A stretch of 64,000 bases of DNA, taken from contig CM024755.1 of assembly GCA_014218235.1 (NCBI GenBank), forward strand, positions 160,573,941-160,637,940. The letters run 5' to 3'. The translations under genes and the position numbers were made by a program. Under the pieces are notes generated by a model that searched no databases, had not been told where the DNA came from, and worked only from the letters and a program-made list of their open reading frames with translations. Positions 33,564 to 45,012 of this stretch are shown piece after piece. Position 1 is the first letter of the stretch; each line of letters begins with the position of its first letter. Origin of the DNA: Colocasia esculenta (Eukaryota > Streptophyta > Magnoliopsida > Alismatales > Araceae).

Positions 33564-34342
33564 TTAGCTGAGATGACATGACCAAAACTGGATTTCTTTC
33601 AGCCAAAATTCACACTTATTGAATTTGGCAAACAACTGGTTATCCCTTAACAACTGTAGGGTAAACCTCAAATGAGCTGCATGCTCCTCTTCAGATGCTG
33701 AATAAATCAGAATATCATCGATAAAGACCACAATGAATTGGTCTAAATACGGATGAAAAATTCTATTCATCAGATCCATAAAACCTGCAGGAGCATTAGT
33801 CAACCCAAATGGCATAACCACAAACTCGAAGTGACCATATCAGGTTCTGAAAGCTGTCTTATCTATATCTTCCTCTTTAATTCTCAACTGATGGTACCCA
33901 GACCTCAAATCAATTTTAGAAAATACCTTTGCTGATTGCAACTGATCAAACAGATCATCTATTCTCGGCAACGGGTACTTATTCTTAATGGTCACATCAT
34001 TTAACTTTCTATAATCAATACACATCCAAAAACTTCCATCTTTCTTTTTCACAAATAAAACCGGCGCTCCCCACGGGGAATGACTCGGTCTAATAAACCC
34101 TTTAGCAACAATTCTTCTAACTGCTTTTTCAATTCCTTAAGTTCTGCTGGTGCCATCCGATATGGAGCTTTAGAAATCGGCATGGTACCTGGCAGCAACT
34201 CAATGGTAAAGTCCACCTCTCTATGTGGAGCTAAACCAGGCAAATCTTCAGGAAAAACATCAGCAAATTCCCTAACCACGGGAACTGCTTCCACTGGCTG
34301 ACTAGCTTCTACCAACTTACCGAGGCTAAATAAGCCACACAT
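33564..34342 (-). pseudogene. Element C reverse transcriptase (broken)
   Basis: Three adjacent frames: 34342-34049 (PGLAPHREVDFTIEL, AELKELKKQLEELL), 34052-33840 (DGSFWMCIDYRKLN, PLPRIDDLFDQL) and 33821-33564 (MPFGLTNAPAGFMDLM, FIDDILIYS). The catalytic IDD is intact. There are breaks at 34050 (GAPWGAP-like stretch) and 33840 (TAFRT* then YGHFEF). Confidence 0.88.
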
Positions 34343-34379
34343 CCAGCATTTATCAACTTTCTAGCTTTAATTGCAGAAA

Positions 34380-34959
34380 TTAGAAACTTAGAGGTATAAA
34401 AAGGCATACCTTGATATTCAAATACTGCACCATTAGGATGACAAACCTGATCCTTTTCTTTCTGCAATCTAACATTGCTCCATACATCTCAAGCCAGTCC
34501 ATACCCAAAATAATATCATAATCTGACAACTGCAGGGCATACAACCGACCCGGCATCTGGGTTCCTTCAATCATAACAGGAGCTTCATCTACATAGCTCG
34601 AAGTGAGCAAGAACTCCCCGAAGGAACCTCCACTACTAACTCACAAGACTTTCCTCTAAGGATGAGCCATGCAATCCAAAAATCTTCAGAAATAAAAGAA
34701 TGAGAGGCACCCGAATCAAATAAAACTCTTGCTGAATATTCATAAAGAGGTAAAGTACCTTCTATCATATTCGATGCCTCCGCCTGGCTCGGGTGATAGC
34801 CATAACCCGGCCTCTTCCTCTCTGCTGCGGTGCTCCTCTGCCACGACCTGACTGTGGCTGCTGAAACTGCTGAGGTGTTGCTGCCACACCTCTTCCATCC
34901 ATATCTCTTGGATAGGGACAATTGCGGATCAAATGTCCCCGCTGATTACAATTATAACA
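34380..34959 (-). pseudogene. Element C zinc knuckle and protease
   Basis: CCHC knuckle CYNCNQRGHLIRNC at 34959-34918, then a Gln/Gly/Arg-rich stretch, and the protease motif LFDSGASHSFIS in the frame 34921-34589. The protease continues in another frame at 34610-34380 (YDIILGMDWLEMYGA), the normal second half of a gypsy protease. Confidence 0.85.
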
Positions 34960-35279
34960 TCTATATCCGGTGGAGTAACAGGCTGCCTAGCAGTACTCCT
35001 GCTGTGACTCTTCCACCTCAGGCCTACCTCGGCCCTGCTGAAACTGCTGACTACCTCCCCATCCTCTTCCTTTGCCTTTAAATGCTTGCTTCAATTTCTG
35101 ACCCCATTTTCCAAAGCCTGACGAAGAAGGTCCTGCTGGTGCTTTACCCTTACTCGCACCCACTGACTGCTGCGGTAGCCGGAAACTACCTGAACCTGAC
35201 TCGCCCGCCTGACGAGTCCGAATAGACCTCTCTAATGTAGCTGCTCTCTGGGCTGCTTCTTCACTGTCTTACATGAGAG

Positions 35280-35989
35280 GCACTATTGCATCCTGCAATT
35301 CCACTCTCAAACCCTATAAAAATACTCAACCATCATATTATTATCTGATAAACATAAGGTGCATAACGGCTGAGCGCCATAAACCTCATCTGGTACTCTA
35401 GAAATGAAGAGTTACCTTGCTGGAGAGTCCGAAACTGCTCTCTTTTCACTTGCTGCACTTGAATCGGAAAGAATGTATCGTTAAATACATCAAGAAATTC
35501 CGACCAAGTGATAGCCTCTTCTGTCCTGCCTGCAAGGTGGTCTGCATCTTCAGTCGCCACCATTCCAATGCAAAACCTCTCAACTGATAAGCAGCTAACA
35601 CAACTTATCTGCTGCCGGACACCTCATAGTTGCAAAAACCTCTCAACCTCATGAACCCAGTGCTCTGCTGTATCTGGATTCGGCCCTCCTGAGTAAGTAG
35701 GTGGCTGCAATCTCAGAAAATTTTCAACCTGCATCACTGGTTCTTCTGCTATCAGCACTGGTGGTGGTGGTGGCACAGGTGCTGCAAAAGGCACCTCCAT
35801 TCTTGGCGGAACTAGAGCTACATGTATAGCCTCTCCATCCCCAGGTGGCACTGCAACCGGTGGTACCGACGCCTGCTGATCCATCCTTGTCCGAATATCT
35901 GTGAGGCTTTCCCAGATTCTTTCAATCATACGTTGGGTACTCTCCTCCAGATCATCTCCTCCACCACCCCAATCTCTTCTATCAACCAT
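35280..35989 (-). pseudogene. Element C Gag (broken)
   Basis: ATG at 35989 (MVDRRDWGGGGDDLEE). The frame runs to a stop at 35624 after a Pro-rich segment and the start of the Gag core (FLRLQPPTYSGGPNPDTAEHW). It continues in another frame at 35563-35333 (ITWSEFLDVFNDTFFP, FLEYQMRFMALSRYAP), the retrotransposon Gag domain. A degraded Ser/Gly-rich stretch leads to the zinc knuckle at 34959. Confidence 0.83.
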
Positions 35990-36123
35990 TTCAGAAATTT
36001 CTACATAAACAAAACACCAAACAAAATTCAAACAACGAATTACCAAAAACAGGGTCCCTACCAGCAGTGTACAAAGACCGAAATAAGGCTATGTATCTTT
36101 CTAGTTCCTTATATTAACACGGA

Positions 36124-36140
36124 CCTTGCTCTGATACCAA
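36124..36140 (-). other. Primer binding site of element C
   Basis: On the minus strand it reads TTGGTATCAGAGCAAGG, complementary to tRNA-Met, one base from the LTR end at 36142. Confidence 0.9.
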
Positions 36141-36141
36141 C

Positions 36142-38420
36142 TGTGACGGAACACCTCGGCCAAGCCCGTTAAACGATAACGTACTTGATCCGAGTCCGCC
36201 TCCCGCGAACGGGCCGAAGCCTCGCTAAGGGAAACCAAACCACAGTCTGTGTAAACACAAAGGAACACACCACACATTTTATATATATTTCACAAGTTAC
36301 ATAGCCAAATTTCCACAAAACTGAAAAGAAGTACAAGAGCTTAGGGCATACCCCGAGGTACAACTAAAGAAAATAAACAACTAACTACACTACACTGCTG
36401 GAGCTGCTACTACACAGCTAGAGGTACCGACCCTGCACCGCTACGACGCGGCTCTGAACTGGACGTCGGTCGTGAAACGTCCTCCTCGCTCTCACCTGTG
36501 GGGGTAGGGGTGAGCCTCGCTAGTCAATGGCTCAGTAGGGAACTCCCCCAACACCGAGCAAACCAAAACCACAGGTACGAAAGCAGTAAACAGTACCAAC
36601 AATTATAGAACAGCTAAGCAGGATATAAAAGCTGTAAAAGTACTCACCGTCTGCCGACTACGAAAAACAACTGTAATAATAAACAACAAACCAGTACAGG
36701 TGTACAAGCTAAAGTAGAGACAGCCAAACACGAGCCACGTGAACTGGTTCGCGACACCAAAAACTGACTCGGACAAGCTAACACAGGTCTACCTCTCAGT
36801 CTCGCAGCCAAGAACGAAAGGTCCAGCTGCCGCTCCACGTGAAAAGGTCAAGCAACTGTGGAGACCAACTAAACACCACCACCTGCGGACCACACGGTCA
36901 CAGGCCCATGCCTGACACCTCTAGAGATCCTGGCCCGGAACTCTCTAGAGTGAGGCACTGGAAAATGATTAGCTGGGGTCTAGTACGTCTACTGGTGTCC
37001 GTACCCCCAACTACGAGCGCGCTACAAGTGACTAAAGACAAACACAAGTGTCACTGTCCCACTGTCGTCTTTCCCTCAGCCGGACGTACAACTCAAGCTC
37101 AAGAGTGAGGGTGTCCAGGTCAGACGACACAGACCTCGACGGTACAACACAAGTACCGGGACAAATCCCCGAGCTAACAGCCTGGCTCACAAAGAACCTG
37201 GGGCATCCAACTGGAGAGGTAACCACGGTAGGCGTCGTACTACTCGCCACGTACACAAAACCACGTGCACGTCACACACAAACCACGTGAAACCACACGT
37301 AAACCTCAAGTAACAACAGTCCACCACACGTGAACCCAACTGGTCTCGCGTGAACAACACGCAGCCACAAAAGTAAGTAAGTCACTGCATACTCCGTATG
37401 CTAAATACAGAACCATGTGCACTTAGTGCACCTCAGGTGCCAACGCACCATTAATTATCGACAAAAACCTTAAATAGTAATTTCTGCTTATATACAAGTA
37501 GGCGGCCACATCGACTGCCGCTTATAGGAAGTAGACGTAAGTGATCTGGCCGTCTATATCCCAGTGATGAATGGCGACCAACGATGTTGACGCCAAGATC
37601 TTCAGCTTCTACTCCTGCAGAAACCCTACCGATCCCACATGCATTCCTGATCCCGAAACCATTAAGGAAATAGGAGGAAACAGTTCCTCTAACTCCATGC
37701 ATTAAATTAAACTAAAACAGCATGCTTTACTACATAAATCATCAAACCACCCATTATCCCTGCATGGATACCATGACCCGAAATCACCATTTTCATGCAG
37801 ATTCATGTTATCTAATTACATTAACACGACCTACAGGAACTACAAGGGTCATTCCCTACCTCAGAACGCGCTAAAACCTCCCGCAATCTCCCGGTTCACA
37901 CTGAACCCTCCACGAGCTCCCACGGGAATTGCACCATGCCATGGCGTTTCCTCGTGCGATTCGGCAACGCCACACGTTCCACGATCCGCCAACCAGTCTC
38001 TTGTACCTGTTGGAAGCTTTAGAGACACAGGGGCATGAAGTTGGGGCAAAGGAGAATGAGAACCAGGTAGAAATCTGCTCTCGGGTGACCCTATAACCTG
38101 CAGAATTCTCAGGTTGGTGTCAACCCCTCTGCCGCCAATAGCAACCGCCACTCTAAATGTCCACATCTAATGCCGCCAAGATTATGAAGTCAACGGCACC
38201 TCACCTGGACGCCAACAAGTCAACGGCCACTCCTGGCCGCCAACTCCAACCCGACTGCAGCAGGTCATATTTCATTTCAGGACCAAACATGCACCTCACC
38301 TGAACAAACCACACATCCAAACCAAACATTCCACACAACCAACTCACACTGGCCTCACAACGGCCGCCACAACCACAACACACATGATCCGCATGGATCC
38401 GAAAAACACGCGACGTTACA
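36142..38420 (-). repeat. Element C 5' LTR
   Basis: Right-hand copy on the plus strand, co-linear with 29026-31307 with few substitutions and small indels. The candidate TATA box on the minus strand is at 37487-37494. Confidence 0.9.
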
Positions 38421-38425
38421 ACCGT

Positions 38426-39189
38426 CCCTTGGGCTCTCCTTGGGCCTATCTCCTTTGCTCTAGAGCAACAGTTTCCATTTTACTAAGGTGGGATTTGAGA
38501 CGGATTTGGGTGCTTGTCTTTTATGTTAAAGGCATTGTTTTATTCCGTATTAAACAATCCCAGGTTAGGGAAACAAGTTGTATTTTTTATTCACATTTAT
38601 ATATAAGCATGTAAATATATTACTTTCTAGTGAAGCATTACCCGTTTTGACAACCTCAATTGGGACACGAGAAATTATTATTATCTAGTTTGGAGGGGGC
38701 ACTATCCATCTAGAAAACTTTTTAGTAACACTATTTTATAATATATGTATTTGATATCACTCATAAATTATAAATTTTAAAATATTAAATAAATATGTTA
38801 CTAAATAATTTTCTCACCTTCTACCTAGCAAGCGGAACACCTCTACGCGTATTCTCAAGATCCATTGACGGCTTCTTCTTCTCCCCAACACAGCTCTTTC
38901 TTTTTCCACTTAAAAAACTTTTCTGTCTAAACGATTAGAAAGTAACTCTCTTTTCCACCAAGTAAATGGGTCACATTTATGGTCCAATTGTTTCAGCATA
39001 AAATCTCATCTAAGAATTTTTTTTTTTGAGAAAAACTTCATACAATATTTATTTAGTCCTATTAAAAGTTAATCTATAAAAATATTTTACCTAAAATTAT
39101 AAATTTAACATCATTGATGAGACTCCATAAATTATTTTCTTAAATTTCTCTTTTACATATGATTTTCTTGAGTGTGACTACAATCTCTA
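38426..39189. other. AT-rich intergenic, nothing recognised
   Basis: Host-type spacer with A/T runs. No coding frame longer than chance and no recognised repeat. Confidence 0.5.
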
Positions 39190-39540
39190 CTCTCATTTTT
39201 AGTGTCTGATGTTTGGAACTCGACGACTAGTGTTGGACATCTGTCGGTGCCAGGCAATCTGACTTTCAGCACCCGACGATTGGCAACCTAGTGTCCGACA
39301 ACCGGCGGTCGACATCCGACGTCCAACGTTTGGCTGCCGACGGTCGGTGCCCGGTGTCCGGCATCCTGCGCATGGCGATTGGCAACCCGATGCTAGGCGG
39401 GCGCTCGATGTTTGGAGACCGATGCTCGGCGTTTGGCACCTGGCGTCCGATGCTCGGTGGTCGGTACCCAACACCCAAGGTCTGACGCTCGACGTCCGAT
39501 GCCCGATGCCTAGCGTCTGACACCCTATGCTCGATTGCGA
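39190..39540. repeat. Degenerate GC-rich minisatellite
   Basis: An island inside AT-rich DNA built of irregular short units around cgacgtccgatg, tgtccggc and gctcggcgtttgg, about 12-16 bp each without exact periodicity. Frames on both strands stay open here and are not genes. Confidence 0.65.
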
Positions 39541-39601
39541 CACATAACAGTCAACAATTAGGTTATGCTCGATTGCGACACATAACAGTCAACAATTAGG
39601 T
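39526..39601 (+). repeat. 38-bp perfect tandem duplication
   Basis: 39526-39563 and 39564-39601 are identical copies starting tatgctcgattgcgacac. The first copy overlaps the end of the minisatellite. Confidence 0.9.
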
Positions 39602-40835
39602 GGTCAAAATACGAAATATTTTTTTATTTTTAGATATTTTAATTAATTTTAAAAATTATTTCTAATAAATATTTTATTAAAAAACAAACATCATAAAATC
39701 TTTTCAAGAAAAATATTTAAATGATATCAAATAGATAATTATATATTTGATTTTATTGTAAAAATTATCTTTTAAGAATTTTTTTTTCTGTAAATATATT
39801 TTACAAATAACTAAGCAGACTTTAGATAAAGTGTTTGTCCTTAACTAGTAAATACGATGTGCCTGAACTTAGGAGTACTCGACCTGTTGTTCATGAAACA
39901 AGCTCGATTAAGACTCAAGTAGATACGGTCCTATCATTTCATATTTTATTCATTTAAATGTTCAAACAAGTCAGTGATGTTATTATTCAATGTTAAAGAA
40001 CGCAAAGTAGCCTCAATTAAATGATTCAAAATTCAACAAAATAATACTTGGCTCACTTGATTCTCAGACAGCTCCAGCTCCATAAGAGCTCGGCTTCATA
40101 TTAACTTACTACTTTTATATAAGATAGGTAAGCATCCCCAGACATATATAGCCAAAGGTGGGATCATCCTAGGAAAGTCTTCCCTAATCTTACACAAGCT
40201 TTGTTATCTAAACTTTCATATGCGTCCAATGGTCGGCCCCACTGGGGCACTGTGGTTGGCCGCCCAAGCTCCCAAGCATGATCTAGGTCTAGTAGGGTGG
40301 GTCAACCCAACGATGAAGTGGTGGGCACAAATGGGCCTAGCAAGGCAGGTCGCCCCACGCCGGCCTAGGTTGCGACCTAGACTCATCAGAGTGACATGGC
40401 CCAAGTCGGTCCGATTCAGCAAGAGCAATTACCACATCTTTAATGTTGAGCGGATCAAAGTGATGGTCCGCATGCGGCTCAGACAATAGTGCGTGAATAG
40501 TCAATGGCACTCGAAGTGAAGCGAGGCGCCTCTTGCTAGTGCCCATTTGTAAGTCTTGGACGACAATTCATGATAGCCTAAATGAAATGACAAATCAACG
40601 AGGTGGTGAATAAATTTCCTCAAATAAAAAATCTCGGCACACAAAATCTAAGTATGATGTAGGATGGACAAAACAATGCAGATTCAAGTTTAACCAAGTA
40701 GGAACAAAACTTTAAGCACATATTACACGAATGGGAGGTAGGAGAGAGAGAGAGAGCAAACCACATAACATAGGGAACTTTTAAGGTGGTTCGAGTACGT
40801 CCATGTGCAACTTACATCCACCCCTCACGATTTGT
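39602..40835. other. Intergenic, nothing recognised
   Basis: AT-rich to 40200, then a moderately GC-rich stretch (40220-40560) with short overlapping frames on both strands, and a (GA)n tract at 40742-40756. No gene supported. Confidence 0.45.
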
Positions 40836-41076
40836 CACTACAAGAAAAAAATAGTGTTGCTGCTGGAGCGAGTAGATTCGGCCCAGGCCGAATAGGAGAT
40901 GGCCCAAGGGACGGATGGTGATACGCCGATGCCCAGCCTGCGAGCACTGACCTGCAATAACCACCGATGGTCCTCGGTGGTAGATACTTCGACGATCAAG
41001 TCAGACCAGTAGCACGAAATTGGAGGATTTATGTCTGTAGAATAACCACCGATGACCTGCAATAACCACCGATGGT
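40836..41076. mobile_element. CACTA-type transposon end (truncated)
   Basis: CACTACAAGAAAAAA at 40836-40850 matches the terminal inverted repeat of plant CACTA (En/Spm) elements. Beyond it a subterminal-like repeat, cctgcaataaccaccgatgg, occurs twice (40950-40970 and 41053-41073). No opposite end or transposase is visible; the sequence stops at the junction with element D. Confidence 0.55.
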
Positions 41077-41559
41077 CCTCGAGTTTCCAGTCAGATCCAG
41101 ATGATAGCAAGTCTACATTTGGGTTTGTGTTCACCTTAAACGGAGGTGCAGTAAGCTGGAAGAGTTCCAAGCAAGAAACCACTGCAAACTCGATGACAGA
41201 AGCTGAGTACATTGCTGCAGTTGAAGCCGCCAAGGAGGCAGTGTGGATGAAGAAATTCATCACCGACCTTGGTGTGGTGCCGGGTGACTCTGATCTGATC
41301 CCATTGCTGTGTGACAACAATGGGGCCATTGCGCAAGTGAAAGAGCCGCGGTCTCATCAGAAGTCGAAGCACATTCTGAGGTGATTTCACCTGATCAGGG
41401 AGATTATCACTAGAGGAGATGTACTGGTGGAAAGAGTTCCTTCAGTTGACAACATTACATATCCACTGACGAAGCCTCTGACTCAAATTGTGTTTGAGCG
41501 CCACCTAGAGTCTATGGGTTTAAGACATCAAGTGATTGGCTTTAGTCCAAGTGGGAGAT
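41077..41559 (+). pseudogene. Truncated RNase H and 3' end of a D-family copy
   Basis: It starts abruptly at ctcgagtttccagtc, a point also present inside the full copy at about 51434. It encodes STFGFVFTLNGGAVSWKSSK, MTEAEYIAAVEAAKEAVW and CDNNGAIAQVKEP. A stop at 41384 (TGA) lies in the SKHILR*FHLIRE stretch. The polypurine tract aagtgggagat ends at 41559. Confidence 0.85.
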
Positions 41560-42665
41560 TGTTAGTTATGGGTGTCCTCAATCCAATCATAACTTGTACA
41601 ATCTTGTTCTTTAATAATAATAATAAGGCTTTTATATTCATTATGTGTAATTCGTTTATCGTTTCATTATGAAGTTCATGAATATGCGCAATGGATACTA
41701 ATTATGATGAGATCATAACAATGAGATTAATGTCCTTTAAACGCATATTCTTAATTGTTCCTAGTCGGAGGATATTCGAGAAGGACATCGAATATCCAGT
41801 TAGACTAGTACATGTTGCACCTGCTCATATGATGAGGGTGACTGGTCTCATAGTCACTTGTGTGGAGACACTAAGGTGAATCTGTAGGTGCTCATTGGAG
41901 AATGAGTTCACTAAACTGATCCGTTATGAATCGCTGGATGGTAATGTTACCTAACTGTCAACCAGCTAGATTCATTATCACAGTGGCGTGATTGGTCCTT
42001 AGACCTGAGACACCAAGGACACCTTATTCGTGGACTTCTAGATTTTGACCTTAACTTATAGATCTCTAGCCATGGGGTCTTAATCAGTTAAGTGTTCGGA
42101 TCTAGCGGAATACCTTCGAAGGTGATTGTGTGGTCAACATGGGATCGCTCGCTCTCGGTAATAAGAGAGTGAATGCTCTAGGGAAAGATGCCTAATAGTC
42201 TCTGGCCAGGGCATGACTACTTATCAGAAAAGGAGTTTTCTGATATTGTTATGCGGCATCTAATCCAAGTGAGTGCGCGTATTAGGGTTTGACAGTTGAC
42301 CATACCCTAACTGCACTCGAGAGCATTGTACGAGCGAAGGATTATAGTCACGTGGTATTTGTTGACACAAAGGTTCCTTGAATGGGTTGCTGAACCCCAA
42401 TGCTTTCCAGGATCAAGTGGTGTTGCTTGGCACCCAACTTGATTGGAAGCCCGGTCAATTATCGTGAGACGATAATTGATTGTGTAATTAATTAATATGA
42501 GATATTAATTAATTACAGTAAGTCAATAAAGAGTTATTGGGCTTAATGGGCTGAAAACTGGACTAGCACTTGGGCCTAGAGGGTCACACGTAATAGAGTT
42601 CGAGCAGACTGGGCAGGATGGTCGTTATAGACAATAACTAGGTTTTTGTGAAAAACTGCAGTGTC

Positions 42666-42673
42666 TATAAATA
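42666..42673 (+). promoter_or_regulatory. TATA box of element D LTR
   Basis: TATAAATA; the same motif is at 53004-53011 in the second LTR. A transcription start about 30 bases downstream would place the ATG at 42780 some 80 bases into the transcript. Confidence 0.7.
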
Positions 42674-42779
42674 TACGTGAGAGTTAAACCCTGGCCCAAG
42701 CTATAGGCTCTCTCCCTGGCCGCCACCTCCTTTCTCTCTCCTGGGCGCCCCCACCTTCTCTCTCTCCTCTCTCTGGCAC

Positions 42780-42944
42780 ATGGTGGAATTGAGATCCGGG
42801 AGTCGCGTGGAGAACGAGGAGATCCCGTCTACGTCCGGAGCTCGCGTGGATACGTCTAGAGGCCGGACACCTGAACAGCTTGAAGCACCAGCGCCTCCAA
42901 CGCTACCTCCTCCCCGGATTCGGGAGTTTCGCAACCCCGCAAAG
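42780..42944 (+). CDS. Candidate LTR-encoded first exon of D Gag
   Basis: An ATG frame of exactly 55 codons (MVELRSGSRVENEEIP ... RIREFRNPAK) ends at AAAG|GTAAAG, a good plant donor site. Joined to the acceptor at 45230 it would continue in frame as AK then the Gag start MSSSNPLRG. The frame and donor are also present in the second LTR (53120-53284). Without splicing the frame runs on to a stop at 43017. The product has no known domain. This is a model, not an established gene. Confidence 0.4.
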
Positions 42945-43060
42945 GTAAAGATCGGATCTTCCTACGCACGGGTTCTCCGTTTTTGTTCGATTCCGACCGC
43001 CGGAAACATATCTACCTGAGGGAATCGCGTTTCCGCTGCGCTCTGATCGATTCCTTACAA

Positions 43061-43073
43061 TGGTATCAGAGCC
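43061..43073 (+). other. Primer binding site of element D
   Basis: TGGTATCAGAGCC, the tRNA-iMet complement, directly after the LTR end at 43059. Confidence 0.9.
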
Positions 43074-43249
43074 AGGTTGCTGGTTCTGTCGGAATCAGCG
43101 TCATATGAATGTCATTTAATGCGTTTTCGTCGATTCGCGTTCTGCATGAATCCCTAATTTTACCTCGTTCTTGGGTCACACATGGGATGTGCACTTCCCG
43201 TTTGGTACATGGAAGTTGTTCCTGTACCAAGGGCTTCGCGAAGAACCCT

Positions 43250-43700
43250 CGTGGCGTCGTTTGGCCCTCTGTGGAGGCCACACGACCCCCTGCAAGATGC
43301 CGCCACCATGCTTCTTGGACAGTTCAAGAAGGGGGCATTTCATGCAAATCTGGGGTTTTTCGGGAGTTTTTTGGGCGCTAAGGGGAGATGGGAGGCGGTT
43401 CCGGCACCGCCGGCACCGTCCGCGGCCGCCGGAGACGGCGCGGAAGGCGGCAGGGCCGCTCTGCTCCGACGCGGCGCCGTAGAGGGGCGGCGGCCAAGGT
43501 TTCGCTCTGGCCGCGGCCCCTGTCGGGCGCGAGGGGCGACCCTCGCGGGTCGCCCCGCGGGCCCGCCACGTCCGGGTCGACTTACCCGGACGCGGCGGGG
43601 CCCGGGGCACGCGCGGGTGCCCGCGCCGGTTGCCTCTGGGCAGACCGGCTACCGATCCGGCCCGCCTGGATCCGGTTCGGCCCCTTCCCTTTTCCCCCTT
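43250..43700 (+). other. GC-rich leader block of element D
   Basis: A CpG-dense island in the leader (gcggc/cggcg-rich) with overlapping open frames on both strands of up to 181 codons. Products are Arg/Gly/Pro-rich and unlike any known protein, so I regard it as non-coding. Confidence 0.6.
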
Positions 43701-44727
43701 TTTAAAAGTATTTTAAATTGTTTTTAAACCAAAAAATATTTTAAAAAATTCCAAAAAACTTCTGAAATTAGTTTTAAGAGCTTTTAAAATTGTTTTAGCT
43801 TTCTGTAAATTAATTTTCAGATGTTTGACCCAATGTTAATTAGTTTAAGGAAATTCTAAAATTGTTTAGTTATTTCCTACTGTCTAATTAATGCATGTTA
43901 ATTAATTTAAGAATGTGATTCTTGTTAAATTAATTAATAGTAAATTTTGGCGGATTCATGCAGCAACGGTGAATGACGTTTATCTAATGTTGATTAGATG
44001 TTATCCATGTTAGCTAAATTGTTTAGTTAAATGGTTTTCAAATATAATTATTATATTTTTGAAATAAAAGTTATTTCAGAAGTAATTATGTGATAATTAC
44101 TTATTGATGCATGTGATGTATTGATGTGTGGATGGATGATCATGGACTTAGATATCATGTGATGATGTTTATGGATTATGGCATGTGATGTAATTTATGA
44201 GGACTGCGTGCCTCCCTCTCTTCCTCTTTTAAATCCGGGTTGTACATTCTATCTCCCTCCTGTTATGTACTCTCCTTGACTTGTTCAAGGTTTCTTATTA
44301 TTATCTGATGTATATTTATGGGCTGCGGGCCCAATTTAATGTTACTTGTAATTTTAAGAAGCGGATTGGCGGAGATGGAGGAGAGTACCATGCAAGGCCT
44401 TCTGGAGATAGAATTACATCAAGAAAAAACATTCGATGCGGGACTGCCATATGTTTGCCATGTTTGTGGATTACCAACTGGCTCTGGTAATGCCACTCTA
44501 GGTTAAAGTCCATGATCATCCATTTTTTTTCATATATATGATATATGGAATGTGCTATGATATATATAATTAAATATATGATATTCCAAATTCTATACAT
44601 CAATAGCACGCAGATATAGAGACCAAGATAAAATATGTCAAAATCCCTCCTCATTCAAACTTTAAGCCGTAGCGTAATCATTTAGAATGAATTATGTGGC
44701 CCTCCATCATTATAGTTTTAGGATTGC
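43701..44727 (+). other. AT-rich leader of element D
   Basis: No clear gene. A 62-codon ATG frame at 44318-44506 (ending GLPTGSGNATLG) is the only neat small ORF; nothing supports its translation. The AT-rich part has T-runs and repeated ttaattaatt phrases. Confidence 0.5.
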
Positions 44728-44780
44728 CATTAGATCGGGCAAGTTTGTTGTGCTATCCACAAGGCTTGCCAAATCTGATG
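44728..44780 (+). ncRNA. Hairpin 1 of the D leader array
   Basis: Core 44745-44763. Basal stem GGCAAG (44738-44743) with CTTGCC (44765-44770), plus T44744-G44764. After a 2x2 internal loop, CATTAGAT (44728-44735) pairs with ATCTGATG (44773-44780), one T-G pair. Confidence 0.7.
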
Positions 44781-44831
44781 ACAGACTAAAACTATGGCAT
44801 GGTGATGCCTTAAACGGGTAGGTAGAGGAAC

Positions 44832-44869
44832 GGTGTAGCTTTGTTGTGCTATCCACAAGGGCTACATCC
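44832..44869 (+). ncRNA. Hairpin 2 of the D leader array
   Basis: Core 44841-44859. TGTAGC (44834-44839) pairs with GCTACA (44861-44866), T44840 with G44860, and GG (44832-44833) with CC (44868-44869) across a one-base bulge. Confidence 0.65.
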
Positions 44870-44907
44870 AAATCTATGCTAGTTACGTAATGATGGTACT
44901 GCTTAGA

Positions 44908-44955
44908 CTGGATTTAATGACTTGTTGTGCTATCCACAAGGTCATTAAAATTCAG
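44908..44955 (+). ncRNA. Hairpin 3 of the D leader array
   Basis: Core 44922-44940. TTTAATGAC (44913-44921) pairs perfectly with GTCATTAAA (44941-44949). CTGGA (44908-44912) extends the stem against TTCAG (44951-44955), with one bulge and one G-U pair. Confidence 0.7.
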
Positions 44956-45012
44956 GGGCCAAAATAAGATCAGATATTGCAAGAGTTGCAAGTGTCAAGA
45001 GTTGACCGCTTT

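Larger units (their letters stand above)
29026..38420 (-). mobile_element. Ty3-gypsy chromovirus C (Tekay/Del-like)
   Basis: LTRs of 2282 bp (29026-31307) and 2279 bp (36142-38420); on the minus strand they start TGTAACGTCGCG and end CGTCACA. Target duplications are accat (29021-29025) and accgt (38421-38425), one transition apart. The PBS TTGGTATCAGAGCAAGG (tRNA-Met) is on the minus strand at 36124-36140. The internal order is gag, zinc knuckle, protease, RT, RNase H, integrase, chromodomain. Long LTRs and a C-terminal chromodomain point to the Tekay/Del branch. Several frameshifts make it defective. Confidence 0.92.
41560..43059 (+). repeat. Element D first LTR
   Basis: 1500 bp, TGTTAGTTATGG...TTCCTTACA. 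It matches 51908-53397 throughout, differing by scattered substitutions and one- to five-base indels. It contains a TATA box at 42666 and an ATG frame from 42780. Confidence 0.93.

Noticed and set aside
28338..38480. LTR-like fragment 28338-29020 continuing beyond chromovirus C at 38421
   Set aside because: Sequence right of C does not resemble the rest of an LTR, so the two flanks could not be joined into one element by eye.
39199..39543. 114-codon minus-strand frame in the GC minisatellite
   Set aside because: Ser/Arg/Cys repeat translation of degenerate tandem words.
43176..43727. Frames of 100-181 codons in the D leader GC island
   Set aside because: Composition-driven open frames on both strands with no domain.
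44318..44506. 62-codon ATG frame in the D leader as a small protein
   Set aside because: No supporting context or homology visible; noted only as a leader ORF.
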